NCBI GenBank assembly: GCA_017999235.1
Contig: JAGOBN010000215.1
Location: 1 to 6,953 of the forward strand
Length of the DNA: 6,953 nucleotides
DNA from: Anaerolineales bacterium
Lineage (GTDB): Bacteria > Chloroflexota > Anaerolineae > Anaerolineales > UBA6663
Direction of reading: 5' to 3'
Shown here: in pieces, positions 1 to 6,101 of the stretch
Layout of the letters: each line of letters opens with the position of its first letter
Position numbering within the stretch: the stretch's first letter is position 1
The notes under the pieces: generated by a model
Told to the model about the DNA's origin: nothing
The model's database searches: none
What the model saw: only the letters and a program-made list of their open reading frames with translations
Position numbers and translations under genes: made by a program

Positions 1-899
1 TCCTTGGGCGGCTCGCGGTCCAGCACGCCCCCGGTCTCGAAGAGCGAGCCGTCCTCGTTGGCCGGGTCAAACTCGACCTCGCCCGAGAGCATCGAGTACA
101 GGCGCTGGATGGTGGTGATGAAGACCTTGCTGACCGAGTCCAGGCTGTTGGACTGCAGGTGCTGGACGTTGTAGAGCTCGGAGAACTTGCGGCCGTCGTC
201 GGGCGTGACGTACTGCTGGAACTCCTTGAGCGTCTGCCGACCGAGGTTGTTGCGGTCCACCAGGAAGAGCACGCGCCGGGCGCCCGCGAACTTGATCAGG
301 CGGTAGATGAAGGACACGGCCGTGAAGGTCTTGCCGGAGCCAGTGGCCATCTGGATCAGGGCGCGCGGGCGGTTCTCGGCCAGGGAGCGTTCCAGGTTGG
401 TGATGGCCTCGATTTGAGCGGACCATAGGTTGGTCGTCAAGAGCGCCGGCATCTGCTGGACGCGCCGGCGCAGGGAGGCCGGGCCGGCCGCCCACTCAGC
501 CAGGGTCTCCGGGCGGTGGAAGGCGAAGACCCGGCGGGAGCGCGGGTCAGGCTCCAGGCCGTGGGTGAAGAAGGTCTCAACGCCCGTGGACTCGTACAGG
601 AACGGCAGGGGCCGGCGCCAGGCCGGCAGGGTGTTGGGCAGGCCCTCGCCGTACTTGGCGGATTGGGCCTCGACGCCGGCCAGGGGCGTGCCTTCCTTCT
701 TGGCCTCCACCGCGCCGATGGCCTGGCGGTCCACGAAGAGCAAGTAATCGGCGAAGCCGGTCTGCAGCCCGAACTCGCGCACGGCCACGCCGCGGCCGGC
801 GCCCAGGTTGAGCTGGTCGCGGTCCTGGAGCACCCAGCCGGCGGCGGCCAGCAGGGCGTCGATGTTCTCGCGGGCGCGGGTTTCCGGGGTGGAAGGCAT
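1..899 (-). CDS. hsdR: Type I restriction enzyme R subunit (HsdR), N-terminal part; 3' end outside window
   Basis: The first 299 codons are present; the frame stays open to the left edge. HsdR is the ATP-dependent translocase and endonuclease of a type I restriction-modification complex (with HsdM and HsdS) and cuts unmethylated foreign DNA in the cytoplasm. Seen in the translation: a PD-(D/E)XK nuclease core with D51 (in ADYLL) and E65-A-K67; a W-S-A-Q-I-E segment near 159-164 just ahead of the helicase; Walker A ATGSGKT at 185-191; and the motif-Ia-like VLFLVDRNNLGRQ at about 210-222. The order nuclease then SF2 helicase is diagnostic. Family members are usually about 750-1,100 residues, so roughly two thirds is missing. 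The ATG at 899 has GGAG four bases upstream. It follows the NACHT gene by 97 bases on the same strand. Codons are very GC-rich, more so than in the NACHT gene. No frameshift or internal stop is seen. Confidence 0.95.
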   Translation of the reverse strand, partial: MPSTPETRARENIDALLAAAGWVLQDRDQLNLGAGRGVAVREFGLQTGFADYLLFVDRQAIGAVEAKKEGTPLAGVEAQSAKYGEGLPNTLPAWRRPLPFLYESTGVETFFTHGLEPDPRSRRVFAFHRPETLAEWAAGPASLRRRVQQMPALLTTNLWSAQIEAITNLERSLAENRPRALIQMATGSGKTFTAVSFIYRLIKFAGARRVLFLVDRNNLGRQTLKEFQQYVTPDDGRKFSELYNVQHLQSNSLDSVSKVFITTIQRLYSMLSGEVEFDPANEDGSLFETGGVLDREPPK

Positions 900-903
900 A
901 GGG

Positions 904-907
904 CTCC
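904..907 (-). promoter_or_regulatory. Ribosome binding site of hsdR
   Basis: GGAG lies four bases before the ATG at 899 on the minus strand. It supports this start, since no other in-frame ATG precedes the nuclease domain closely. Confidence 0.5.
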
Positions 908-950
908 GAATCACCGACCAGCCCGGCTCGCGGCGTTCCAGGAATGCGGT

Positions 951-966
951 CCCGGTACACACCGGG
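951..966. repeat. Perfect inverted repeat in the NACHT-hsdR gap
   Basis: CCCGGT, four bases ACAC, then ACCGGG form a perfect 6-bp stem. It lies between the NACHT stop codon (997) and the hsdR start (899). Read on the minus strand it is followed by ACCGCATTCC, not by a T run, so it is not a standard intrinsic terminator. It could be an RNA hairpin that tunes read-through into hsdR, a dyad operator, or chance in GC-rich DNA. Confidence 0.3.
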
Positions 967-996
967 CAAGCGCGGCGGGAGGCCAGACTGGGTGGA

Positions 997-3165
997 TCAC
1001 AGAGATTGAGCCTCCTGGTCTACGAACCATTCCATCAACATCCGATGGATAAAGATATAACCCCCGCCCACTTTGCGGAGGAGCGCTCGCTCAGCCGCGT
1101 AGTCAAGAAACCGTTCATATTCCCAGGCCCGCGGCGTTGACCCGCTGCGCCAGAGGAGCATGCGCAGGATGACATGCCGCAAATAGGCGCTTCCGCCAAA
1201 CAACAGCCCACCGAGCAACACTCCGCTCAGTCCAACGCCCAGCCCGACACCTAGCCCGATGGCCGGCCCGCCCATCATCCCGACCAACAGCCCGTTGACC
1301 AGGCCGGCTACCAGCCCAACCATTAGCCCAGCGCTCAGCCCGATCCCAAGTCCCGAACGGAGCGATTGCTTCATGCCTTGATTGGGAGTTGTTCTGACCG
1401 CGATGTCATGGTCTTGTAACCCATTGATTAAGACTGAGAGCAGTCCGCTAATCAGGCCGAGGCCGAGCCCGATGGTCAGCCCAATATTTAGTCCACCGCT
1501 CTGACCCAGGAGCCACCAAATGCTCAGCCCGCCCAGGCCACTGAGCAATCCGATGATTAGCCCCGTCCCGATTAATGGTTTCGATACGACGAACTTCAAA
1601 GATTCGGTGGCTTTGATCTCTTCCGAGTAGGCGGCCGGCCCGACAATCAGACCGATGAGCAGCCCACTGATCAGTCCGTTGCCAAGCCCGCCGCCCAGCC
1701 AGACGATCAGCCCGCCGATCAAACCGCCCAACCCGACCAAGCAAATCGGCAGGCCCCCCAGCGCTAGACGCTGGTGCGCTTGGGTGCGCAGCCAGTCAGG
1801 TTGCATCCATTCTAGATAGAACACGCTTTGATTATGCCGCTGAAGTTGCCGCGCCAGCCACTTCAGCCAGCGCCGCGCCTCGTCCGGGGGATAGGGCTGG
1901 GTCTGGGGATGGCCGGCCGTGGCGGAGCGTGATTGGGCCGGGGTGTACACGCGCAGGTCAGCCCGTGGCTCCAGCATCGTTTGGACGTAGGCCTCGAAAA
2001 GCTGATCGCGTCCGACCCGGTCCGATCGGCCGGCGGCCGCACCGACAGCCGGCGCTGCCCGAAGCGCCACCAGCATGAGGCTGAGCATCAGCGGCCTCTG
2101 AGCCAACTCGCTTAGTTCGGCCTCGGTCGCCAGCCATGACCGTACGATAGCGCCCGGACGCCCCAGCCGGGCCAACTGTTGATCCACCTGCGCCGGCGTC
2201 AAGGGCCGCAACACGATGGCGGTGCGCAGACGCAGGCGGGTGCTCAAGCTTTCGTAATCGACCACCCGGCTGCACACCACTAACGGCGCTAAGCCGTGCT
2301 CGACCCGGAAAGCATTGATGGCCTGGGCGCAGGCGTCGCGATCCTCGGCCGGGACTTCGTCCAGGCCATCCAGGAGCGGCACAAGCATATCTTGCTCGAC
2401 CCACGCCTGGCCAACTTTGCGCGGCACATCGTAGCGCTTGGCGAGTTCATCCACCAGCCACTCGACCAGCGGCGGGCGAGCATTGGCCCAGGCGGAGAGC
2501 GCGAACACGGCCGGAACCGGAGCCATCCCATCCTGCTCGGCCCGGTTCAGCAGGCTGCGGGCCAACTCCAAAAGGGTCGTGGTTTTGCCGGCGCCGGGCG
2601 CGCCCAGGATCAACAGCGCGCCACTGGCGCCGTCGAAAACATCGAGCAGGGTGGTGTTGGCAGCGACCACGTCGTCGGTCTGATCTGGCGAGCGTGGGAT
2701 CAGGCCCCAGGGCTGCTCAACCGCTTCGGCCTGGTACTCCAGCCCGAGTTGGATGAGCGCCGAGCCGTACAGTGAGTTCTCCAAGACGCCCTTGATCCAG
2801 AAGGCGCGCATATTCTGGATCATGGCCTGGCGGTTACGCTGGTGCTTGACCTCGGCCCACGTCGGCGTGCGAAAGTAATTATTGGTGACGGTGGTGATCT
2901 TGTCGCGGCCGATGACGTCGCCGCCCACGGTGATGTCGCCGTTCGTGACCACGACCGCATGCGCGGGGTCATGGTCCGGGCCAACCGGGGGGCGCGAAGT
3001 GGACGGAGAGGGCGTATCAGGGGATGACACTGCGCCGAGCTCGCCTGAAACTCGCCAAAACAAAAGCCACCCGGTCTGGTAGTCCCTGCGGATGGCTTGG
3101 AGTATGCCGGAAGTCGATGCACGCGCCCCGACGCGGGTTGGTTGGCGAGTTAAGTAACTGGGCAA
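997..3165 (-). CDS. NACHT-domain STAND NTPase with Gly/Leu-rich transmembrane C-terminal half (bacterial NLR-like protein)
   Basis: 722 codons from the furthest start, a TTG. NACHT proteins are signal-triggered, oligomerising NTPases; several bacterial ones protect against phage. Seen: an N-terminal stretch at about 70-98 with a glycine-aspartate pattern (NGDITVGGDVIGRDK) followed by NNYF; NACHT Walker A GAPGAGKT at 188-195; Walker B with the NACHT-type acidic set LLDGLDE at 264-270; a sensor-like CSR at 298-300; a PLTPAQVDQQL segment near 321-331. After a linker with a Pro/Gln-rich part (about 408-428), residues about 467-668 are three hydrophobic blocks built of GLxxGL/GLGxGL units, then a soluble tail with FLDYAAERALLRKVGGGYIFIHR at about 686-708. 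No leucine-rich, TPR or WD repeats are visible, so the membrane half is probably the effector or anchor. The first 45 residues look like translated leader; GTG at 3030 or GTG at 2952 are alternative starts. The membrane part is less GC-rich than its neighbours. Confidence 0.92.
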   Translation of the reverse strand: MPSYLTRQPTRVGARASTSGILQAIRRDYQTGWLLFWRVSGELGAVSSPDTPSPSTSRPPVGPDHDPAHAVVVTNGDITVGGDVIGRDKITTVTNNYFRTPTWAEVKHQRNRQAMIQNMRAFWIKGVLENSLYGSALIQLGLEYQAEAVEQPWGLIPRSPDQTDDVVAANTTLLDVFDGASGALLILGAPGAGKTTTLLELARSLLNRAEQDGMAPVPAVFALSAWANARPPLVEWLVDELAKRYDVPRKVGQAWVEQDMLVPLLDGLDEVPAEDRDACAQAINAFRVEHGLAPLVVCSRVVDYESLSTRLRLRTAIVLRPLTPAQVDQQLARLGRPGAIVRSWLATEAELSELAQRPLMLSLMLVALRAAPAVGAAAGRSDRVGRDQLFEAYVQTMLEPRADLRVYTPAQSRSATAGHPQTQPYPPDEARRWLKWLARQLQRHNQSVFYLEWMQPDWLRTQAHQRLALGGLPICLVGLGGLIGGLIVWLGGGLGNGLISGLLIGLIVGPAAYSEEIKATESLKFVVSKPLIGTGLIIGLLSGLGGLSIWWLLGQSGGLNIGLTIGLGLGLISGLLSVLINGLQDHDIAVRTTPNQGMKQSLRSGLGIGLSAGLMVGLVAGLVNGLLVGMMGGPAIGLGVGLGVGLSGVLLGGLLFGGSAYLRHVILRMLLWRSGSTPRAWEYERFLDYAAERALLRKVGGGYIFIHRMLMEWFVDQEAQSL

Positions 3166-3180
3166 ATACCCACTGGCGGG

Positions 3181-3186
3181 ATTATA
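3181..3186 (-). promoter_or_regulatory. Probable -10 box of the NACHT gene promoter
   Basis: A perfect TATAAT on the minus strand, in an AT-rich stretch of the 168-base gap between the nucleotidyltransferase gene and the NACHT gene. No good -35 hexamer is found at 16-18 bases upstream. Transcription would begin near 3174, which leaves only about nine bases before the TTG at 3165, or a leader of about 145 bases if translation starts at the GTG at 3030. Either way the NACHT gene would have its own promoter. Confidence 0.5.
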
Positions 3187-3333
3187 CGACAGATTATTCA
3201 GCTCTTACGGCGCCAGAACCGGGGACCAAGTTGGGAAAACCAGCGCAAAAACGTCGCCCAATGAGTCTTATCTGACGCGCGGGAACGTTAGAGAATATCA
3301 CCCGGCATGGTTGCCAGAGGCGCGGCCGGCCAG

Positions 3334-3846
3334 TCAGCTTCCCAAGGCCTTCTGCAGTTCGGCGAAGTTGCGGCGCAGTTTGATCGGCTCGTCGTAGCGG
3401 CCGGCCACATCGTCAATCAATTGAGCCAACGCCGCCAGGTCAATCTCGCCGGCCGCGAGCAAAAAGCGCACATCTTCCATGTCGGAGTCGAAAGCGCGGT
3501 CAATCTTCATCACCGCAATGCTGTAGGGGTCAAACAGATAGACGGCGACCGACCCAAACTGCCCCAGAAAGCGGTGCCGTTTTTCATGGCCGGCCGGCAA
3601 AGGCATAAACTCCGCTGGCGCCGACTCCTCCAAATCCAGACCAAGCTCAGCCGCGACGGCGGCGATGTTCTGCCGCAGGGCCGGATCGCCGCGCGTCAAA
3701 GTGAAGTCGATATCCAGCGTCGGCCGCGGGCCGCCCAGCCACAACACGGCGCTGCCGCCAAACAGATAGAGCGCCGCCGGCTGTGGGTGGCGTTGGCCCA
3801 GGCGGTCGAAGAATTGGCGCAGTTGCTCAGGCTGAGAGAGCGGCAT
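3334..3846 (-). CDS. Nucleotidyltransferase-fold protein (AbiEii/DUF6036-like), second gene of a two-gene module
   Basis: 170 residues. The nucleotidyltransferase signature is complete: G30-G31-S32, twelve residues, then D45-I-D47 (hG[GS]x9-13DhDh). Further on come VAVYLFDPYSIAVMKIDR (about 101-117) and a DMEDVRFLL segment (122-130), the pattern of small AbiEii- or DUF6036-like proteins where 'K..R...D.EDI..L' follows the catalytic domain. Such enzymes transfer nucleotides to tRNA or proteins and often act as toxins in type IV or MNT-type pairs; the substrate here cannot be read from sequence. Its ATG lies inside the upstream gene (20-base overlap, different frame) and has no clear ribosome binding site, so translation is probably coupled. 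It precedes the NACHT gene by 168 bases. The domain is certain, the toxin role is inferred. Confidence 0.87.
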   Translation of the reverse strand: MPLSQPEQLRQFFDRLGQRHPQPAALYLFGGSAVLWLGGPRPTLDIDFTLTRGDPALRQNIAAVAAELGLDLEESAPAEFMPLPAGHEKRHRFLGQFGSVAVYLFDPYSIAVMKIDRAFDSDMEDVRFLLAAGEIDLAALAQLIDDVAGRYDEPIKLRRNFAELQKALGS

Positions 3847-4393
3847 GGCTTTGGCGCAATTGACGCAGGAACACCGGCAAGGACTGGCGATAGGTCCCGA
3901 CCCAGTTGTAGGCGCGTCCGGTCAGGCGGGCGTGGACCGCGCCCAGGGCTTCCAGCGCCGAGGCGGCCGGCACCGCCCCGGGCGCCGGCACCCCCAGGAT
4001 CTCTGAAAAGAGATCGGGCAGAGCGGCCCCATCATCACTGAATTGGCGCAGATCCGCCGCCACTTCCGAACGCAGGTAGACGGCCGCTTGGTAATACAGC
4101 CGCAAGGTGTCGGCGGCCGCGCCGGTCAAACCAGCCTGGATGGCAGGCACATATTGGCTGAATGATGGCCGCCGCAGAAACAAGGGGATGAGCGCGCCGC
4201 GCATCCGGGCTTCAGGATGCCGGGCCAGAGCCGCAATTAGGTCGGCCGGCGGAATGGGCGAGGCGGGCCTGTCCGGGTGGAGACGGACGAGGTGGCGCAC
4301 CCCAAGACGGTGCAGCTCGGCCACCAGCGCCTCAGATAACTCCAGGCTCGAGAAAGTACTGCTCACGTCTTGCCTCATGTCGTGTCCGGACAT
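3827..4393 (-). CDS. Conserved helical protein of unknown function, partner of the nucleotidyltransferase
   Basis: 188 residues with no recognised enzymatic motif. Seen: an N-terminal region ending in VRHLVRLHPD (32-41); a basic helix AALARHPEARMRGALIPLF (about 54-72); a helix LRLYYQAAVYLRSEVAADLRQF (about 97-118); then LPDLFSEILGVP (125-136), and a C-terminal segment with GRAYNWVGTYRQSLPVFLRQL (159-179). It is mostly alpha-helical with no signal peptide or membrane segment. From memory, similar proteins precede similar nucleotidyltransferases in Chloroflexota and cyanobacteria; this was not searched. I see no winged-helix start as in AbiEi antitoxin and no clear R-x4-6-H HEPN motif. The first ATG (4393) is preferred because AGAGG lies six bases upstream; the ATG at 4378 has none. 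By position it could be antitoxin, adaptor or substrate of the nucleotidyltransferase. Confidence 0.82.
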   Translation of the reverse strand: MSGHDMRQDVSSTFSSLELSEALVAELHRLGVRHLVRLHPDRPASPIPPADLIAALARHPEARMRGALIPLFLRRPSFSQYVPAIQAGLTGAAADTLRLYYQAAVYLRSEVAADLRQFSDDGAALPDLFSEILGVPAPGAVPAASALEALGAVHARLTGRAYNWVGTYRQSLPVFLRQLRQSHAALSA

Positions 4394-4399
4394 CTTCAG

Positions 4400-4404
4400 C
4401 CTCT
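4400..4404 (-). promoter_or_regulatory. Ribosome binding site of the helical partner gene
   Basis: AGAGG six bases before the ATG at 4393 on the minus strand. It decides between this start and the second in-frame ATG at 4378. Confidence 0.6.
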
Positions 4405-4450
4405 ATCGTCCGTTACGCTCCAGCCGTTCCTCGAGAATATCGCCCAAGGC

Positions 4451-5278
4451 TCATCGGCCATCCGCAGGAAGTTTGGCTGGCGTAAGGCTGCTAATTGGCT
4501 CTGGGCGCAACCTTGTGAAAGATTCTAGCATGTCCACCGATCTCAGTTGGACCGGGGGTCGGCACGGGCCAAGCCCGTCACGCCCCCGAGTCCAGCCGCA
4601 TTGGGCAAGTCCCAGGCCAACCCGGGCCGGCCTAGCGCCGCTGGGCGCCAGCTCATTCGGCAGCCGAATGCCCAGGCCATAGCGCACCCAGTTGTAATAT
4701 TCATACGCCACCACCCCGATCTGATCGGGCTGAAACCACCAGCAGACAGAGCAGGCGGTCGGAGAGGCCGGCTCGCTCAAGATCGTGACGGCCGGCCCAT
4801 ACACTTCCCTGAAAATGTGCGCCGCGCGCCGGCTGTGAAAGACGGACGTCACCAACAAGATGCGCGCATAGTGGTGCGTGCGGCTGAGCGCGGCCGTGTA
4901 ATACGCGTTTTGAAACGTCGACTGTGATTGGGCCTCGATGAGCAAGGCGGCGGCCGGCATCCCCAGAGCCACAGCCTGACGCCGCATCACTTCGGCTTCG
5001 GCCAGGGTTTCCTGGCCTTCGGCAACCCGCGTGCCCGCGCTGATGATCACCACGGGCGCATACCCCTGCTGAAAGAGCTCCACAGCGCGCTGGACGCGTT
5101 CGGGCTTGTGATCTCCGCCAATGACCACAATCGCGTCCGACACCACTGGTTCGTCGGCACTGACGAGCAGCGGCCCAGCCCCGACGCCAAGCAGACAAAC
5201 CGCGCCAATAGCAAACCAACCGCGCCAGAGCTTCAGACGCTTGAGCAGCATCGGCAGATAGGCCGGGCTACGGCTCAA
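4451..5278 (-). CDS. YdcF/SanA/ElyC-type DUF218 membrane-anchored protein
   Basis: 275 codons from a TTG. DUF218 proteins (YdcF, SanA, ElyC) are inner-membrane proteins tied to cell-envelope integrity and polysaccharide carriers; the exact reaction is unsettled. Seen: basic start KRLKLWRGW, one membrane segment at about 21-40, then strand DAIVVIGGD (48-56), ERVQRAVELFQQGYAP (60-75), IEAQSQSTFQNA (114-125, the family's E..S.nT..NA motif) and LLVTSVFHSRRAAHIF (141-156). The TTG at 5278 overlaps the SGNH gene by 11 bases; the ATG at 5251 gives a cleaner N-terminus and may be the true start. Residues after about 208 (LPNEL) look unlike the family: rich in Arg, Gly, Pro and Cys, and their DNA carries a promoter-like element and a hairpin. 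A shifted frame would stop at TGA just there (GAATGA), so the tail may be a read-through product. Confidence 0.88.
   Translation of the reverse strand: MSRSPAYLPMLLKRLKLWRGWFAIGAVCLLGVGAGPLLVSADEPVVSDAIVVIGGDHKPERVQRAVELFQQGYAPVVIISAGTRVAEGQETLAEAEVMRRQAVALGMPAAALLIEAQSQSTFQNAYYTAALSRTHHYARILLVTSVFHSRRAAHIFREVYGPAVTILSEPASPTACSVCWWFQPDQIGVVAYEYYNWVRYGLGIRLPNELAPSGARPARVGLGLAQCGWTRGRDGLGPCRPPVQLRSVDMLESFTRLRPEPISSLTPAKLPADGR
4522..4530 (-). promoter_or_regulatory. Candidate extended -10 promoter for the helical protein/nucleotidyltransferase pair
   Basis: TGC followed directly by TAGAAT on the minus strand, matching the extended -10 form TGnTAnAAT. No -35 hexamer is evident, as expected for extended -10 promoters. 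Transcription would begin near 4515, about 120 bases before the ATG at 4393. It lies inside the unusual C-terminal tail of the DUF218 reading frame. Confidence 0.35.
4564..4578. repeat. Perfect inverted repeat in the DUF218 tail
   Basis: ACGGGC, three bases CAA, GCCCGT: a perfect 6-bp stem with a tight loop. On the minus strand no T run follows, so it is not a canonical terminator. It lies between the last recognisable DUF218 residues and the candidate promoter at 4522-4530, as expected of intergenic DNA, but GC-rich sequence gives such stems by chance. Confidence 0.25.
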
Positions 5279-5999
5279 TCAGGCCCGCGATCGCCTGGTT
5301 GAGCGCGGCATAGCCAGCCGGATTGAGATGCAAGAAGTCCCGGCTGTATTGCGGGTCCACGCTTCCCTCGGAATTGACCAACACCGCCCCGGTATCAAGC
5401 ACCGTCACACGCTCGCCGGCCAGCGTGGCCAGATAGGCGTTGACCTCGGCAATGGCCGCCGCAACGTCGTCGGACCAGAACAGCCGCCGTTCGAGGGGCA
5501 GCGCTCCCAAGGGGAAGATGGTGGTGACGACCACCCGCGCCCCGGTATTCAGCGCGAGGGCGACGATTTGACGGAGATTGTCCTGGCAGGCCTGGATAAT
5601 AGCGGCCTTCTGCTCCGGAAACAGCGGGATCGTTTTGAGGTCGTTGATACCGGCTTGGATCACCACGACCTGCGGCTTGAGCGGCGCGACATGCGCCTGG
5701 AAACGGCCCAGAACTTGCGCGGTTGTCTGGGCGCCAATGCCGCGATTGATAACGGTGCCGTGGGCGAGGGCCGGAGCAGGCCAATCGGCCGCGCGCGAAT
5801 CACCGAAGAACACGATGACCGGCGCCGCCGAGGCCCCTTCGAGCGCGGGGTAAGTATTCAGGCCCAAGGGATCCAGCCGCGTGATGTTCAACTGCTGGTA
5901 ATACGCTTGCCCTTGCTGGAACAGGTAGGCGTTCAGGCCCAGTGATCCAAGCAAGGCGATGGCCAGGCCGGCCGGTATGATCTTCGAAGAGAGCTTCAT
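5268..5999 (-). CDS. SGNH/GDSL-family hydrolase, secreted or membrane-anchored
   Basis: 243 residues. SGNH hydrolases cleave ester bonds, for example acyl or acetyl groups on lipids, glycans or lysophospholipids. Seen: signal-anchor MKLSSKII plus a hydrophobic stretch to about 27; block I FFGDSRAADW with nucleophile S68; block II G87 in NRGIGAQTT; block III G117-I-N119-D120; block V D221-F-L-H224 completing the triad. All four S-G-N-H residues are intact, and a short spacer (about 28-58) separates the anchor from the catalytic domain, so it likely works outside the cytoplasmic membrane. The ATG at 5999 has no ribosome binding site; an 8-codon frame ends across it. The stop TAG at 5270-5268 lies just inside the start of the DUF218 gene, so the two are probably co-transcribed. 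Substrate unknown; an acyl-protein thioesterase or carbohydrate acetylesterase role is possible. Confidence 0.93.
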   Translation of the reverse strand: MKLSSKIIPAGLAIALLGSLGLNAYLFQQGQAYYQQLNITRLDPLGLNTYPALEGASAAPVIVFFGDSRAADWPAPALAHGTVINRGIGAQTTAQVLGRFQAHVAPLKPQVVVIQAGINDLKTIPLFPEQKAAIIQACQDNLRQIVALALNTGARVVVTTIFPLGALPLERRLFWSDDVAAAIAEVNAYLATLAGERVTVLDTGAVLVNSEGSVDPQYSRDFLHLNPAGYAALNQAIAGLIEP

Positions 6000-6101
6000 G
6001 GTGGGGTGGCGAGCGCGGCCATGGTTAGGCTGACGATCTAAGCGGGCGGCGGCCGCCTCCGCCGTCCGGCACGGGGAGGCCGTTAGTCTGGCGGACCATT
6101 A

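Noticed and set aside
67..495. Minus-strand open frame of 142 codons in the hsdR region
   Set aside because: Pro/Arg-rich out-of-phase copy of the hsdR frame, which itself carries nuclease and helicase motifs.
1200..1770. Repeated CAGCCCGAT-like words suggesting a CRISPR or tandem repeat array
   Set aside because: They are irregular in spacing and are explained by the GLxxGL protein repeats on the minus strand.
2296..2775. Plus-strand open frame of 159 codons inside the NACHT gene
   Set aside because: Antisense to the Walker A/B region of the NACHT domain and without any domain likeness.
3247..3289. Possible intrinsic terminator after the nucleotidyltransferase gene (AACGTT ... ACGTT followed by TTT, minus strand)
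   Set aside because: Only 5-6 paired bases, then mismatches, and the T run is part of the stem; too weak to call.
3307..4041. Long plus-strand open frame of 244 codons opposite the nucleotidyltransferase gene
   Set aside because: Arg/Pro/Gln-rich translation with no recognisable motif, fully antisense to two genes with clear features; high GC removes stops on the opposite strand.
3827..4393. HEPN or AbiEi-like antitoxin assignment for the helical partner
   Set aside because: No clear R-x4-6-H motif and no winged-helix pattern at the N-terminus; only gene position suggests it.
5285..5292. Single GCGATCGC (HIP1) octamer suggesting a cyanobacterium
   Set aside because: Only one copy was seen; the over-used palindrome here is GGCCGGCC instead.
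6030..6070. GC-rich hairpin (GGCGG/CCGCC) between the EEP and SGNH genes as a terminator
   Set aside because: No T run follows on the minus strand and the GGC/GCC repeats allow many alternative pairings.
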